From assembly GCA_016721625.1 (NCBI GenBank), contig JADKHR010000002.1, positions 1 to 54,057 of the forward strand: a stretch of DNA of 54,057 nucleotides. Direction: 5' to 3'. Source of the DNA: Elusimicrobiota bacterium (lineage in GTDB: Bacteria; Elusimicrobiota; Elusimicrobia; FEN-1173). Both the position numbers and the translations under genes were made by a program. The notes under the pieces were generated by a model. The model had not been told where the DNA came from. It was given only the letters and a program-made list of their open reading frames with translations, and ran no database searches. Of the stretch, positions 29,063 through 36,964 are shown piece after piece; the stretch's first letter is position 1, and every line of letters begins with the position of its first letter.

Positions 29063-29266
29063 TCATGGAACTGTCATCCCTTTCGTTACAGCCCTAAAAA
29101 TCAAATTTCCCTCCCCGAAATGACTTAACACCCCCCAAAGGAGCCGGGCGGATCCGGAACCGGCCATCGTATAAACATAGCTGGCATAGACGAAAATAAA
29201 CCAGAAAAAAAGGGCCCATCGAAACGGCCGGTGATGCCAAACCAAGGCGTTGGTTCTTTTATCCAT
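29063..29266 (-). CDS. Small putative membrane protein
   Basis: A 67-residue open frame, ATG 29266, overlapping the end of the membrane glycosyltransferase gene by eight bases. It has one clear hydrophobic helix, ALFFWFIFVYASYVYTMAG, flanked by basic residues, then LLWGVLSHFGEGNLIFR. No family recognised. Support is positional: in-strand, between two coding genes and close to a strong start context; the 52-base gap after it precedes pseB. It may also be an extra C-terminal segment of the neighbouring membrane protein displaced by an indel. Confidence 0.4.
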   Translation of the reverse strand: MDKRTNALVWHHRPFRWALFFWFIFVYASYVYTMAGSGSARLLWGVLSHFGEGNLIFRAVTKGMTVP

Positions 29267-31110
29267 GGCGGTAAAGAAGGCGGAACCCGTCCTCCCGGGC
29301 GATCTCCTGGAAATGGGTTTTCAAGAAGTCTTCCGTGAGCCACGGCACGCGAATGGTATAGGGCCCCTTGACCACGCTATCCAAGAAACGGCTTCCGTCT
29401 TTGGTGGTTTCATAGCGGGGCCCAGGGAAAATGAAATACCGGTAACGACCCCCCTGGAACGACTCCAAAACCCGGCGGACGTCCTTTTCCTCCCACAAGA
29501 GCCGTTGGTCCAAAGAATGGACGGAGGGCTTCCAATACAAAAATTGGCCGGCGGGTGCCAAAAAGAACACGGTTTCCTCCGGCGGCACCCTCCCGTTGAC
29601 TTTCTCCACAAAGGCCCAAGGGATGAGAGGATAATTGGCCCTTCGTAAAAACGTTTCCCGCGACTCCAAACCCATGGCGAACCGAACACGATTAACGGCG
29701 TAACCGCCGCCCAACGCCAGCCCCGGCAAAACCCCCACCAGCAGGAGGCCGGCAAACCACGCCGGCGGACGGACCGGACGGCTGACCATCTCCCACACCC
29801 GTTTGGATAAAAGGACGACCAAAAGAGCGGAGCCCCCGAGAAAGAAGCGGGGGTCCGTTACGGAAAAGAGAGCCCAGGACAGGACCACCCCGATTAAAAT
29901 CGTTCCCGACAATTTCCATTCCTCCGCTCCCTTGGGGGGAAAAACAAGAACGAGAGGCAGGAGAGCGGCAAAGAGGGGTCCCATGCCGTCGAACAAAACG
30001 TTGCCGAAAGCCACTGTGCGAGGAATTCGAAGGAGTCCTTCCACCGTTCGGGGGAATTTTTGACGCTTGGAACAAGAGCCCGAAATAGTCGTCGGGCGCG
30101 GTCCCCAACGGATAGATGGGGTTCCCCTTTAACACCAGATTTCGGATCGGCGTGAAGGCGAAGGCCCCGAGGAAAAGGGCCAGGCAAAGAATTCCCGTTT
30201 GAAGGGATGGCCGCCGGAGCCGACCCGCGGCCGTCCACGAGAGGCCCCTCCGACAGGAGGATCGCGATCACAAAAGGGACGGATTGGTATTTGATTGAAA
30301 TGGCCGCCCCCCGCAAAAAGAACCGAGGAGAAGCCAGGGGGACTTTCCCTCTTCCCGATGATTCATGAACGCCCAGACTGACAACAGAACGTAAAAGAGG
30401 GCAAAGAAATCCGAATCTCCCCGACCCGACAGACAGACGAACAAGGGGGTCAGATAGGCCAAACTCGCCGTGACCGCCCAAGGGACCTTAAATATTTCTT
30501 TCGTCATGAAAGACAACACCAACACCGATAACACGCCAAACACCGCGTGGAGACACCTCGCGACGATATCATTTCGGACTCCCATGAGAAACGTGTAGCC
30601 CGCCTGAGCCGTCATGGGCAGAAAAGAGAACGGCAGGTCGTCAAAAGCCGCGAATTGATTCCTCTCCAAGGAGAGCTTTGGAATGGTGAGGTGATAGAAA
30701 ACCTCATCGCCCCCTTTCGGCGGGGAGTAGGCGAAAACCCAGTTAAATAGGCATAGGGCCAAGAAAAGCCAAAAGGCGGTTCGCACCAGCGTTCGAGAGG
30801 GGAGCGGAATCGTGACCGGGGAGACTCCCCCGGCTGTCTCTGAACTCCGATTTTTCCATTCGAACCACCATCCCGGGATGGACGCGAGAGTCAATCCGAA
30901 AAACCAACCCCAAAGCCCCGATGGCGTCAAGCGATGCGCGAAACCCAAAACCATAATCCCGTGCGTCAAAACAAAGAACCCCACCGCGAACCCAAACAGC
31001 CATCTGGCGGTTCGTTGCGGGGCGGTGCCGACCCATCGCAGGATCGACAAACCCGCTCCACAACAGACACCCATAAAGGCCAACGTGAACACCCCATCCA
31101 AAAGGATCAT
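29259..31110 (-). CDS. Integral-membrane glycosyltransferase/mannosyltransferase-like protein (frameshifted)
   Basis: Reassembled, about 617 residues with around ten hydrophobic segments. The N-terminal domain (MILLDGVFTLAFMGVCCGAGL, FGFAVGFFVLTHGIMVLGFA) is followed by YSPPKGGDEVFYHLTIPKL, whose loop with acidic DE is characteristic of GT-C polyprenyl-phosphate-sugar transferases (GT39/GT83/ArnT type). A C-terminal soluble part (HSLDQRLLWEEKDVRRVLESF, YRYFIFPGPRYET) lies in the periplasm. Frame breaks near 30290, 30125 and 30050. It probably transfers a sugar from an undecaprenyl-phosphate carrier to the surface glycan or a protein. Substrate unknown. Confidence 0.72.
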
Positions 31111-31193
31111 TGTCGCTTTATCCCGCCTTCCGGCTTCGCCATAAAGAAATCACACGCCCTCATGATTCAATGGAGTCAGTCACGATCGACTCA

Positions 31194-31898
31194 TCAAGCC
31201 CAAAAGAAAAGATTTTGTGCGATTTGGAATATAAATGCGGAACCCCACCGAATGATTTGAAGTTTTCGAACACCGCCTAGGCGCGGAGGCTCGTCTCCGG
31301 GGATTTCCGATAAGCGGAGTCTGCGCTTAGCGGCCCGCATCGACAGGACTGGCTCCCAGCTGATGCGCGTAAAGAACAACCGCTCCGCCCATCGGTAGGT
31401 TGATTCTTTGTCCAGATCCAGAGTGTTCACCAAACTTTTTTTGTAGGCGCGGTAAATCACCATGGCATCCGTGTAATGGGCCCCGAAACAAAAGTTAATC
31501 AAAGCCGTAAACATCCAATTTCCAAAACCGGTAACCACATCGTCATCCTCGCTCTTGGCGGGGGGCGCATATCGAGACACAATGACCATATCAAAACCTT
31601 CTTTCATTTTTTCAACCAAGGGAGGAATTCGATCCGCAAGGGAATTCCCATCGGGACTAAACGTAATAATCACATCCCCGGTCACGTGCGGCAAGGCCTC
31701 TAAATAACCTTGACGCAAGCCCTTTTCCTTTTGCACCACCACGTCATACCCCTGCTCTCGAGCAAATTCGATAGTCCCATCCGTGGAGCCACCGTCTAAA
31801 ACGAGGATCTGGTCCACCCATTCCTTTTTGACCTGGGGCATAATGGCCCGCATGCCGTCGATTTCATTGATGGTTGGAACGAGGAGCGTTATTTTCAT
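31194..31898 (-). CDS. GT2 glycosyltransferase, dolichyl-phosphate-mannose-synthase-like
   Basis: A 234-residue GT-A protein: MKITLLVPTINEIDGMRAI, VLDGGSTDGTIEFAREQG, KGLRQGYLEALPHVTGDVIITFSPDGNS (metal-binding DG), DDDVVTGFGNWMFTALINFCFG, YRAYKKSLV, AKRRLRLSEIPGDEPPRLGGVRKLQI, a DPMS-like tail, and a short hydrophobic end. The family charges polyprenyl phosphate with a sugar, and a membrane GT-C-type protein follows next (83-base gap), which is the usual donor-user pairing. The HddA-like kinase lies just upstream. Confidence 0.88.
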   Translation of the reverse strand: MKITLLVPTINEIDGMRAIMPQVKKEWVDQILVLDGGSTDGTIEFAREQGYDVVVQKEKGLRQGYLEALPHVTGDVIITFSPDGNSLADRIPPLVEKMKEGFDMVIVSRYAPPAKSEDDDVVTGFGNWMFTALINFCFGAHYTDAMVIYRAYKKSLVNTLDLDKESTYRWAERLFFTRISWEPVLSMRAAKRRLRLSEIPGDEPPRLGGVRKLQIIRWGSAFIFQIAQNLFFWA

Positions 31899-31932
31899 TG
31901 GGGGAGGCCCTTTAATTGTTTGAGATGCTAAA

Positions 31933-32973
31933 TTAGTTCCCTCGGAGCAAGCGATGCCCGGAAACGGGTGTAGTCCATCCTTCGTATTCGACCTGACGGT
32001 AGTAGACCACCTGGCTTCCGCTGTTTTCAAAGGAAAAGGGGACGTGAAGAAAGCTCCGCAGAGCCTGACGGATTCTCTTGTGCGACTCTGGTGGGGCGAA
32101 GATCAGCAGAAACCCTCCCCCGCCCGCCCCCAACAGTTTGCCTCCCGTCGCTCCGGAACGACGCGCCAGGCGATACATTTCATCGACGGCGGGCGTGGAA
32201 ATGCGGTTCGACAGGGACTTTTTAATCGTCCAACCCTCGTGCAAAAGCTTGCCGAAATCTTTTATCTTCCCTGGGGAACCCAAAATTTTCGCGGCCTCGT
32301 AGGCCAACTGACAGGTGGCCTTGAGTTCGGATTTTCGCGAAGGGATATTCTGAACCAGATCCCCGGCGATTTCCGAAGCGTGGCGAACGAACCCGGTGAA
32401 GAAAAGAAGGAGGTGGGCGTTTAACCCTCGGGCCTGGGCGGGAGACATGACAAAGGGCTGGACTGAAATACGATTGTCAGGGCCGAATTCCATGAAATTG
32501 AATCCCCCTAAGGAGGCGGCCATTTGATCCTGCACCCCAACGTTTTCCTTGATCACCTCCTGCTCCACCCGAATCGCTTCCCGCGCCAGCTGATAGTTGC
32601 CAACGAACTTTCCCTTTAACGCGAAGAGGCACTTCAGAAGCCCGACCGTGAAGGAAGAACTGGATCCAAGCCCGGTTCGTGCCGGGAGATCCCCGTCGTA
32701 ATGGATTTCCAAACCTTGCCGAATACCCAGGTGTTCCAAACAGCCCCTGACCGCGGGGTGCCGGATCTCTTTGACCCGGCGGACTAATTCGATGACCGAA
32801 TACGAAACCCGGAACCGGTGGTCAAAAAACGGTGGAAGGCCCCGGCAGGTCAAATAACAGTATTTATCAATGGACGTGGACAACACGGCGCCTTTGTTTT
32901 CTCGAAACCAAGCGGGATAGTCGGTCCCGCCGCCAAAGAAAGAAATGCGAAGGGGTGTTTTGCTGATGATCAC
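31933..32973 (-). CDS. GHMP sugar kinase, HddA-like
   Basis: A 346-residue GHMP kinase: MIISKTPLRISFFGGGTDYPAWF, typical for D-glycero-D-manno-heptose 7-phosphate kinase and related sugar kinases, GLGSSSSFTVGLLKCLFAL (ATP-binding P-GLGSSS), NVGVQDQMAASLGGFN, and GGKLLGAGGGGFLLIFA (motif 3). No gmhA/gmhB/hddC homologue is seen within the window, so the sugar is uncertain: heptose, fucose or a deoxysugar are all possible. It phosphorylates C1 or C7 of a sugar in the cytoplasm. Neighbours are an epimerase and the E1 pair. Confidence 0.85.
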   Translation of the reverse strand: MIISKTPLRISFFGGGTDYPAWFRENKGAVLSTSIDKYCYLTCRGLPPFFDHRFRVSYSVIELVRRVKEIRHPAVRGCLEHLGIRQGLEIHYDGDLPARTGLGSSSSFTVGLLKCLFALKGKFVGNYQLAREAIRVEQEVIKENVGVQDQMAASLGGFNFMEFGPDNRISVQPFVMSPAQARGLNAHLLLFFTGFVRHASEIAGDLVQNIPSRKSELKATCQLAYEAAKILGSPGKIKDFGKLLHEGWTIKKSLSNRISTPAVDEMYRLARRSGATGGKLLGAGGGGFLLIFAPPESHKRIRQALRSFLHVPFSFENSGSQVVYYRQVEYEGWTTPVSGHRLLRGN

Positions 32974-32991
32974 AGGGTCCCCCGCTCGTCT

Positions 32992-33927
32992 TTACACATT
33001 GGAGAAACGCGTTTCACGAAGGATCGCAAAGCTTTTAATCAGCTCGCGGATTCCGTCGTCCAGCGTCTTGGAGGTCCGGAACCCGGTGGCGAGGAGTTTT
33101 TCATTGGAAACAATATAATCCCGCTTGTCGGGGTCCTCGCCAATCGGGGCCTCCATGAAGACAAAACCCGGGATGTGCTTTTGAATGGTTTGGCAAAGCT
33201 CCCATTTGGACAAATTGGCTTCTTCCAACCCGACGTTGTAGACATTTCCCTTCATCCGGTCAAAATTCTCCAGGCCATGGAGGAACACCCGGGCCACGTC
33301 GTGAATGTGAATGTAATTGCGTTTGAAGTGGCTCTCAAACACAATCAAAGCCCGATCCCGAAAAGCCCGATATACGAAATCGTTCACCAACAGGTCGAGA
33401 CGCATGCGAGGGGAGACGCCAAAAACCGTCGCGAGGCGGAAACTGACGGCGTTCCCTCGATTGAGAACCGCCGCCTCGGCTTTCACCTTCGTTCGCCCGT
33501 AAAGGGAAATGGGGCGCAGGGGGGACTCTTCGGTGCAGGGTTTCCCCTTTTCCCCGATGCCGTAACCGCTGTTGGTCACGGGAAGCAAGATCCGTTGTTC
33601 CTTGGATGTCAGGCGGCAGAGCAGTTCCACCGCTCCCGCGTTCGTCGTCTCGGCCGCCACGGGATCCCGGTCGCAAAGAGGGGCGCCGACCAACGCCGCC
33701 AGGGGAATCACCGCGTCTACCTCTTGGAGGAGTTCGCGGACCGTGGGTTCATGTCGCGCGTCTCCCCGCACCACCCGCAACCGCTCGTCATGGCATACAT
33801 CCAGAAGAGACATTTGCCCGAACATGAAATTATCAAGCACGGTGACGGCATAACCGTGTTCCAAGAGGTACCGAACCAAAACGGAACCTAAGTACCCGGC
33901 TCCGCCGGTGACGAGAATTCGTTTCAT
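32992..33927 (-). CDS. NAD-dependent epimerase/reductase (extended SDR)
   Basis: A 311-residue SDR: MKRILVTGGAGYLGSVLVRYLLEHGY (Rossmann), PLAALVGAPLCDRDPVAAETTNAGAVE, LLPVTNSGYGIGEKGKPC, EESPLRPISLYGRTKVKAE (catalytic YxxxK), RLATVFGVSPRMRLDLLVNDF, YIHIHDVARVFLHGLE. This is the subgroup with TNSGYG at the catalytic Ser/Thr, common in nucleotide-sugar and heptose clusters. It begins 13 bases after the E1 beta stop. A 4-keto reduction or epimerisation of a nucleotide sugar is likely; the sugar is not defined by sequence. Confidence 0.87.
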   Translation of the reverse strand: MKRILVTGGAGYLGSVLVRYLLEHGYAVTVLDNFMFGQMSLLDVCHDERLRVVRGDARHEPTVRELLQEVDAVIPLAALVGAPLCDRDPVAAETTNAGAVELLCRLTSKEQRILLPVTNSGYGIGEKGKPCTEESPLRPISLYGRTKVKAEAAVLNRGNAVSFRLATVFGVSPRMRLDLLVNDFVYRAFRDRALIVFESHFKRNYIHIHDVARVFLHGLENFDRMKGNVYNVGLEEANLSKWELCQTIQKHIPGFVFMEAPIGEDPDKRDYIVSNEKLLATGFRTSKTLDDGIRELIKSFAILRETRFSNV

Positions 33928-33940
33928 GCTTTTCACGGGC

Positions 33941-34978
33941 TTACTCCTTGTGCAGGCGGCGAATGGCGCCCACCATTGTATCAACACTGGGATAGAAAAA
34001 CGTTTCCAAAGTCGCCCCCGCGGGGGTGGGACAATCGGGAAGGCCCACCCGGCGGATGGGCGCCCGGAGGGAACGAAAACCTTTCTCGGCCACCAAACAA
34101 CCGATTTCGGCGCAGGCGCCGCCCATGGCCCAACCGGTGTCCACAATAAGGATCTTGCCTGTTTTGGCCACCGACGCCAGAACGATTTCCTCATCCAAAG
34201 GTTTCAAGCATCTCAAGTCAATGACGTCGGCCGTGATGGACTCTTTCTCGAGTGAATCCAGCGCTTGCTGGGCCAGGTGAAGCGCGTGGGAGGTCCCCAC
34301 CACGGTTAAATCCTTGCCCCGTCGACGATACACGCCCTTGCCCAGCGGCACCCGGTAATAGCCGGGCGGGACCACGCCTTTCTGTTTCATGAGCCACCGG
34401 TGTTCAAACACCAAGACGGGATTGTTGTCCTCGATGGCGGAAATCAGCAGGCCTTTGGCATCAAAAGGATTGCTCGGCATGACAATTTTCAGGCCCGGGA
34501 CCCCCAGCAGGAGGCCCTGAATCGCCTGGGAATGCTGGGCTCCCGACCCCCATCCTCGACCGATGGCGGACCAAATAACCATGGGCACGCGGGTCTGGCC
34601 GTTGTCCATGTAAGAGGCCTTGGCCCCATGGGAAACCAGTTGATTCATGGTCAGCAAAATAAAATCGGGCCGGTTATGAAAATACACCGGGCGGAGCCCG
34701 TTCATGGCCGCCCCCACGCAGACCCCGGTCATCCCTTCCTCGGACAACGGCGTGTCGAAAACACGTTCCGGACCAAATCGTTCCTTCAGTCCTCGCGTCG
34801 TCCCAAACATGCCCGTGGGGTCGTCCACCCCTTGGCCCAGGACGAAAACGTCCTCTCGTTTTTCCATCAGGATCGATAACGCCTCGTGAATGGCCTCGGC
34901 GTAACCCAATACCCTTCCCTCCTTGGGGTCGGGCTCATCATACACGAGGGAATTGACGAGACCTTCATCCCAGGGCAT
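33941..34978 (-). CDS. Thiamine-diphosphate E1 component, beta-subunit (transketolase C-terminal type)
   Basis: A 345-residue protein of the pyruvate/acetoin dehydrogenase E1 beta family: YAEAIHEALSILMEKREDVFVLGQGVDDPTGMFG, DTPLSEEGMTGVCVGAAMNGLRPVYFHNRPDFILLTMNQLVSHGAK, VIWSAIGRGWGSGAQHSQAIQGLLLGVPGLKIVMPSNPFDAKGLLISAI, and a C-terminal transketolase fold (LTVVGTSHALHLAQQAL, GKILIVDTGWAMGGACAEIG). No E2 or lipoyl-domain gene is present, so it is not an ordinary oxidative complex. In a glycan locus such pairs can transfer a two-carbon unit from pyruvate (AviB1/AviB2-type) to a keto sugar. Partner alpha subunit lies 17 bases upstream. Confidence 0.88.
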   Translation of the reverse strand: MPWDEGLVNSLVYDEPDPKEGRVLGYAEAIHEALSILMEKREDVFVLGQGVDDPTGMFGTTRGLKERFGPERVFDTPLSEEGMTGVCVGAAMNGLRPVYFHNRPDFILLTMNQLVSHGAKASYMDNGQTRVPMVIWSAIGRGWGSGAQHSQAIQGLLLGVPGLKIVMPSNPFDAKGLLISAIEDNNPVLVFEHRWLMKQKGVVPPGYYRVPLGKGVYRRRGKDLTVVGTSHALHLAQQALDSLEKESITADVIDLRCLKPLDEEIVLASVAKTGKILIVDTGWAMGGACAEIGCLVAEKGFRSLRAPIRRVGLPDCPTPAGATLETFFYPSVDTMVGAIRRLHKE

Positions 34979-34995
34979 GGGGACTTTCCTCCGTT

Positions 34996-36021
34996 CTATT
35001 CGGCATAGACGTGGGTGAACGCATCCGCCGCGCTCGGCTCCGGGCTTTGCCGGGCGAATTCAAAAGCGTCTTGGATTTCCCGGTGAATCTCCTGGTCCCA
35101 TTCGGCACGTTGGCCTTTTGAGAAAACACCCGCCGACCGGAGAGCCTCCTCGAACCCTTCGATGGGGCAGACCGCCCGCCACGCCTCCACTTCCGCGGGG
35201 TCCCGGTATCCGCTGGGGCTGTCGTCCCCCGCGCCGCCATGGGCCCGCCAACGATAGGTCCGGGCTTCAATAAAGGTCGGCCCTCTTCCTTCGCGGGCCC
35301 GTTCAACCGCCCGCGACATCGCTTCAAAAACCGCGACGACATTGTTCCATCCACCACTTCCGCCGGCAGGCCGGAAACCGGCGGCGCGGCGATGAATCTC
35401 GACGGAGGGCTGACGGCCCTCTAAAGAAGACTGCACGGAATAAAAATTGTTCTCACTGAAAAACACCAGCGGGAGATGTTTCAAAACGGAAAAGTTTAAG
35501 GTTTCGGAGGTGACCCCCTCCTCGTTGGCCGCGTCGCCAAAAAAAGCCACGATCACCCGGTCCTCCTTTTTCATTTGCGCGGCTAATGCGGCTCCCGCCG
35601 CAATGGGAATGGACCCCGCCACAATGGCCGAGGTCCAAGCCATGCCCGCCTTTTTATCGATCAAGTGCATGGACCCGCCCCGGGATCCGACGCAACCGGT
35701 CGAGCGGCAATAGAGTTCGGCCATCATGGATTTCAGGTCACCCCCCTTGGCCAGATAGATCCCGTGGTTCCGATGTCCCGCGTAAACCAAGTCGGGGGGT
35801 CGGAGAGCGGCGGCGCAACCCACGGCGCAAGCTTCTTGCCCGATCACCAGGTGAATGGGGGTCTTCATCTCGTCCTCTTTATAGCGGCGCTCGATTTCCA
35901 GTTCCACTAAACGAACGCGAATCATGTCTCTCAGCATCGCCCACAGGAACGGCTTCGGATGCCGCGTCAGCCAACCCGCGGGGTCCGCGTATTTTTGGCC
36001 GCGGTAGGGATATTTGATCAC
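34996..36021 (-). CDS. Thiamine-diphosphate E1 component, alpha-subunit
   Basis: About 341 residues. Start GTG 36021 overlaps the preceding gene as GTGA. KTPIHLVIGQEACAVGCAAAL, GHRNHGIYLAKGGDLKSMMAEL, CVGSRGGSMHLIDKK, SAIVAGSIPIAAGAALA, FFGDAANEEGVTSETLNFSVLKHLPLVFFSENNFYSV: the ThDP/Mg motif G-D-x...N-N is present but reads GDA rather than GDG. Then HRRAAGF and, after a compensated frame blip near 35350-35390 (restored GLPAEVVDGNN), VVAVFEAMSRAVERAREGRGPTFIEARTYRWRAHG. Pairs with the beta subunit just downstream; no E2. Confidence 0.87.
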   Translation of the reverse strand: MIKYPYRGQKYADPAGWLTRHPKPFLWAMLRDMIRVRLVELEIERRYKEDEMKTPIHLVIGQEACAVGCAAALRPPDLVYAGHRNHGIYLAKGGDLKSMMAELYCRSTGCVGSRGGSMHLIDKKAGMAWTSAIVAGSIPIAAGAALAAQMKKEDRVIVAFFGDAANEEGVTSETLNFSVLKHLPLVFFSENNFYSVQSSLEGRQPSVEIHRRAAGFRPAGGSGGWNNVVAVFEAMSRAVERAREGRGPTFIEARTYRWRAHGGAGDDSPSGYRDPAEVEAWRAVCPIEGFEEALRSAGVFSKGQRAEWDQEIHREIQDAFEFARQSPEPSAADAFTHVYAE

Positions 36022-36964
36022 GAGGGAGCCACGTGGGTCCGGAAAAAACGATAGGTCTCCCGGAGACCCTTTTCGAGGGGAATTTTCGGTTTCCAGCCCG
36101 TATCGAAAAGCCGCTGGCTGTCCAACCATTTCCGGGGAGCTCCCCCCGGTTTGGAGGGGTCCCAAACCATTTTTCCTTCAAAACCCACCACCCGCTTGAC
36201 CTGTGCCGCGAGCTCGGCGATGGACTCGTCTTTCCCGACCCCCACATTGATGGGAGATAGGAGCCGGCCCGGTGGGACGGAACAAAGATGCACGCTGGCG
36301 TCTGCCACGTCATCCACATGGATGAACTCCCGCCGAGGCAAACCCGTTCCCCACAAACGGAGAGAACCTCTTTTCTTCGTTTTCGCCTCATGGAAACGCC
36401 TCATCAACGAGGCCACGACGTGGCCTGCCTTTTCATCGAAGTTGTCCCCCGGACCTCCATACTGTTGGGGATAAGCGCTAAAAACGCCGCGTCCCATCTT
36501 GCCGATCAAACGCCAGCCCCATCTCCAAACCCGTCAGTTTCGCCACCGCATAGGCGCGGCTGGTCGGTTCTAAGGGTCCTCCCCACAGGGCGCTTTCTTT
36601 CATGGGTTGGGCGGCTTCACGCGGGCATATGCAGGACGACCCAAAGTAAACCACTCGGCGGGCACGGGAACGGCGAGCGAGTTGAAGAACATTTAACTCC
36701 ATCGCCAAATTGACGGTCAAAAGATCCCCTGGCTTTCTTTGGTTCTCCAAAATGCCCCCGGAAGGCCCACCGGCCAGGAAGAGGACGTCGGGTTTAACGA
36801 CCGCCAACCGGTCCGCCACCCAGGCTCGGTCCAACAGCTGATTCTCTTTTTCCCCCGGCGCGGAGAGAAGGCCCACGGTCTTGGCACGGAGGCGGCGGAG
36901 CAAAGCGGTTCCCAGAAAGGTATTTGAGCCGAGAACCAGGACGCGCGAGCGGGCCGTTGATCAC
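36018..36964 (-). CDS. GDP-L-fucose/colitose synthase-like epimerase-reductase (frameshifted)
   Basis: Two main pieces and a short N-terminus. VLVLGSNTFLGTALLRRL (Rossmann) in another frame near 36930, then KPDVLFLAGGPSGGI, VVYFGSSCICP, AAQPMKESALWGGPLEPTSRAYAVAKLTGLEM (YxxxK), then a frame break near 36500 and YPQQYGGPGDNFDEKAGHVVAS, LWGTGLPRREFIHVDDVADASVH, INVGVGKDESIAELA. The GPxDNFD and WGTGxPRREFxHVDD motifs are diagnostic of the GMER/Fcl family, which also contains ColC of colitose synthesis. Start GTG 36964 overlaps the ColD-like stop (GTGA). About 316 residues. Confidence 0.85.

Noticed and set aside
32818..33891. Long plus-strand open frame of about 357 codons
   Set aside because: Shadow of the GHMP kinase and SDR coding strand.
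34978..34996. Complete pyruvate dehydrogenase complex
   Set aside because: Only E1 alpha and beta are present; no lipoyl or E2/E3 gene nearby, and neighbours are sugar enzymes.
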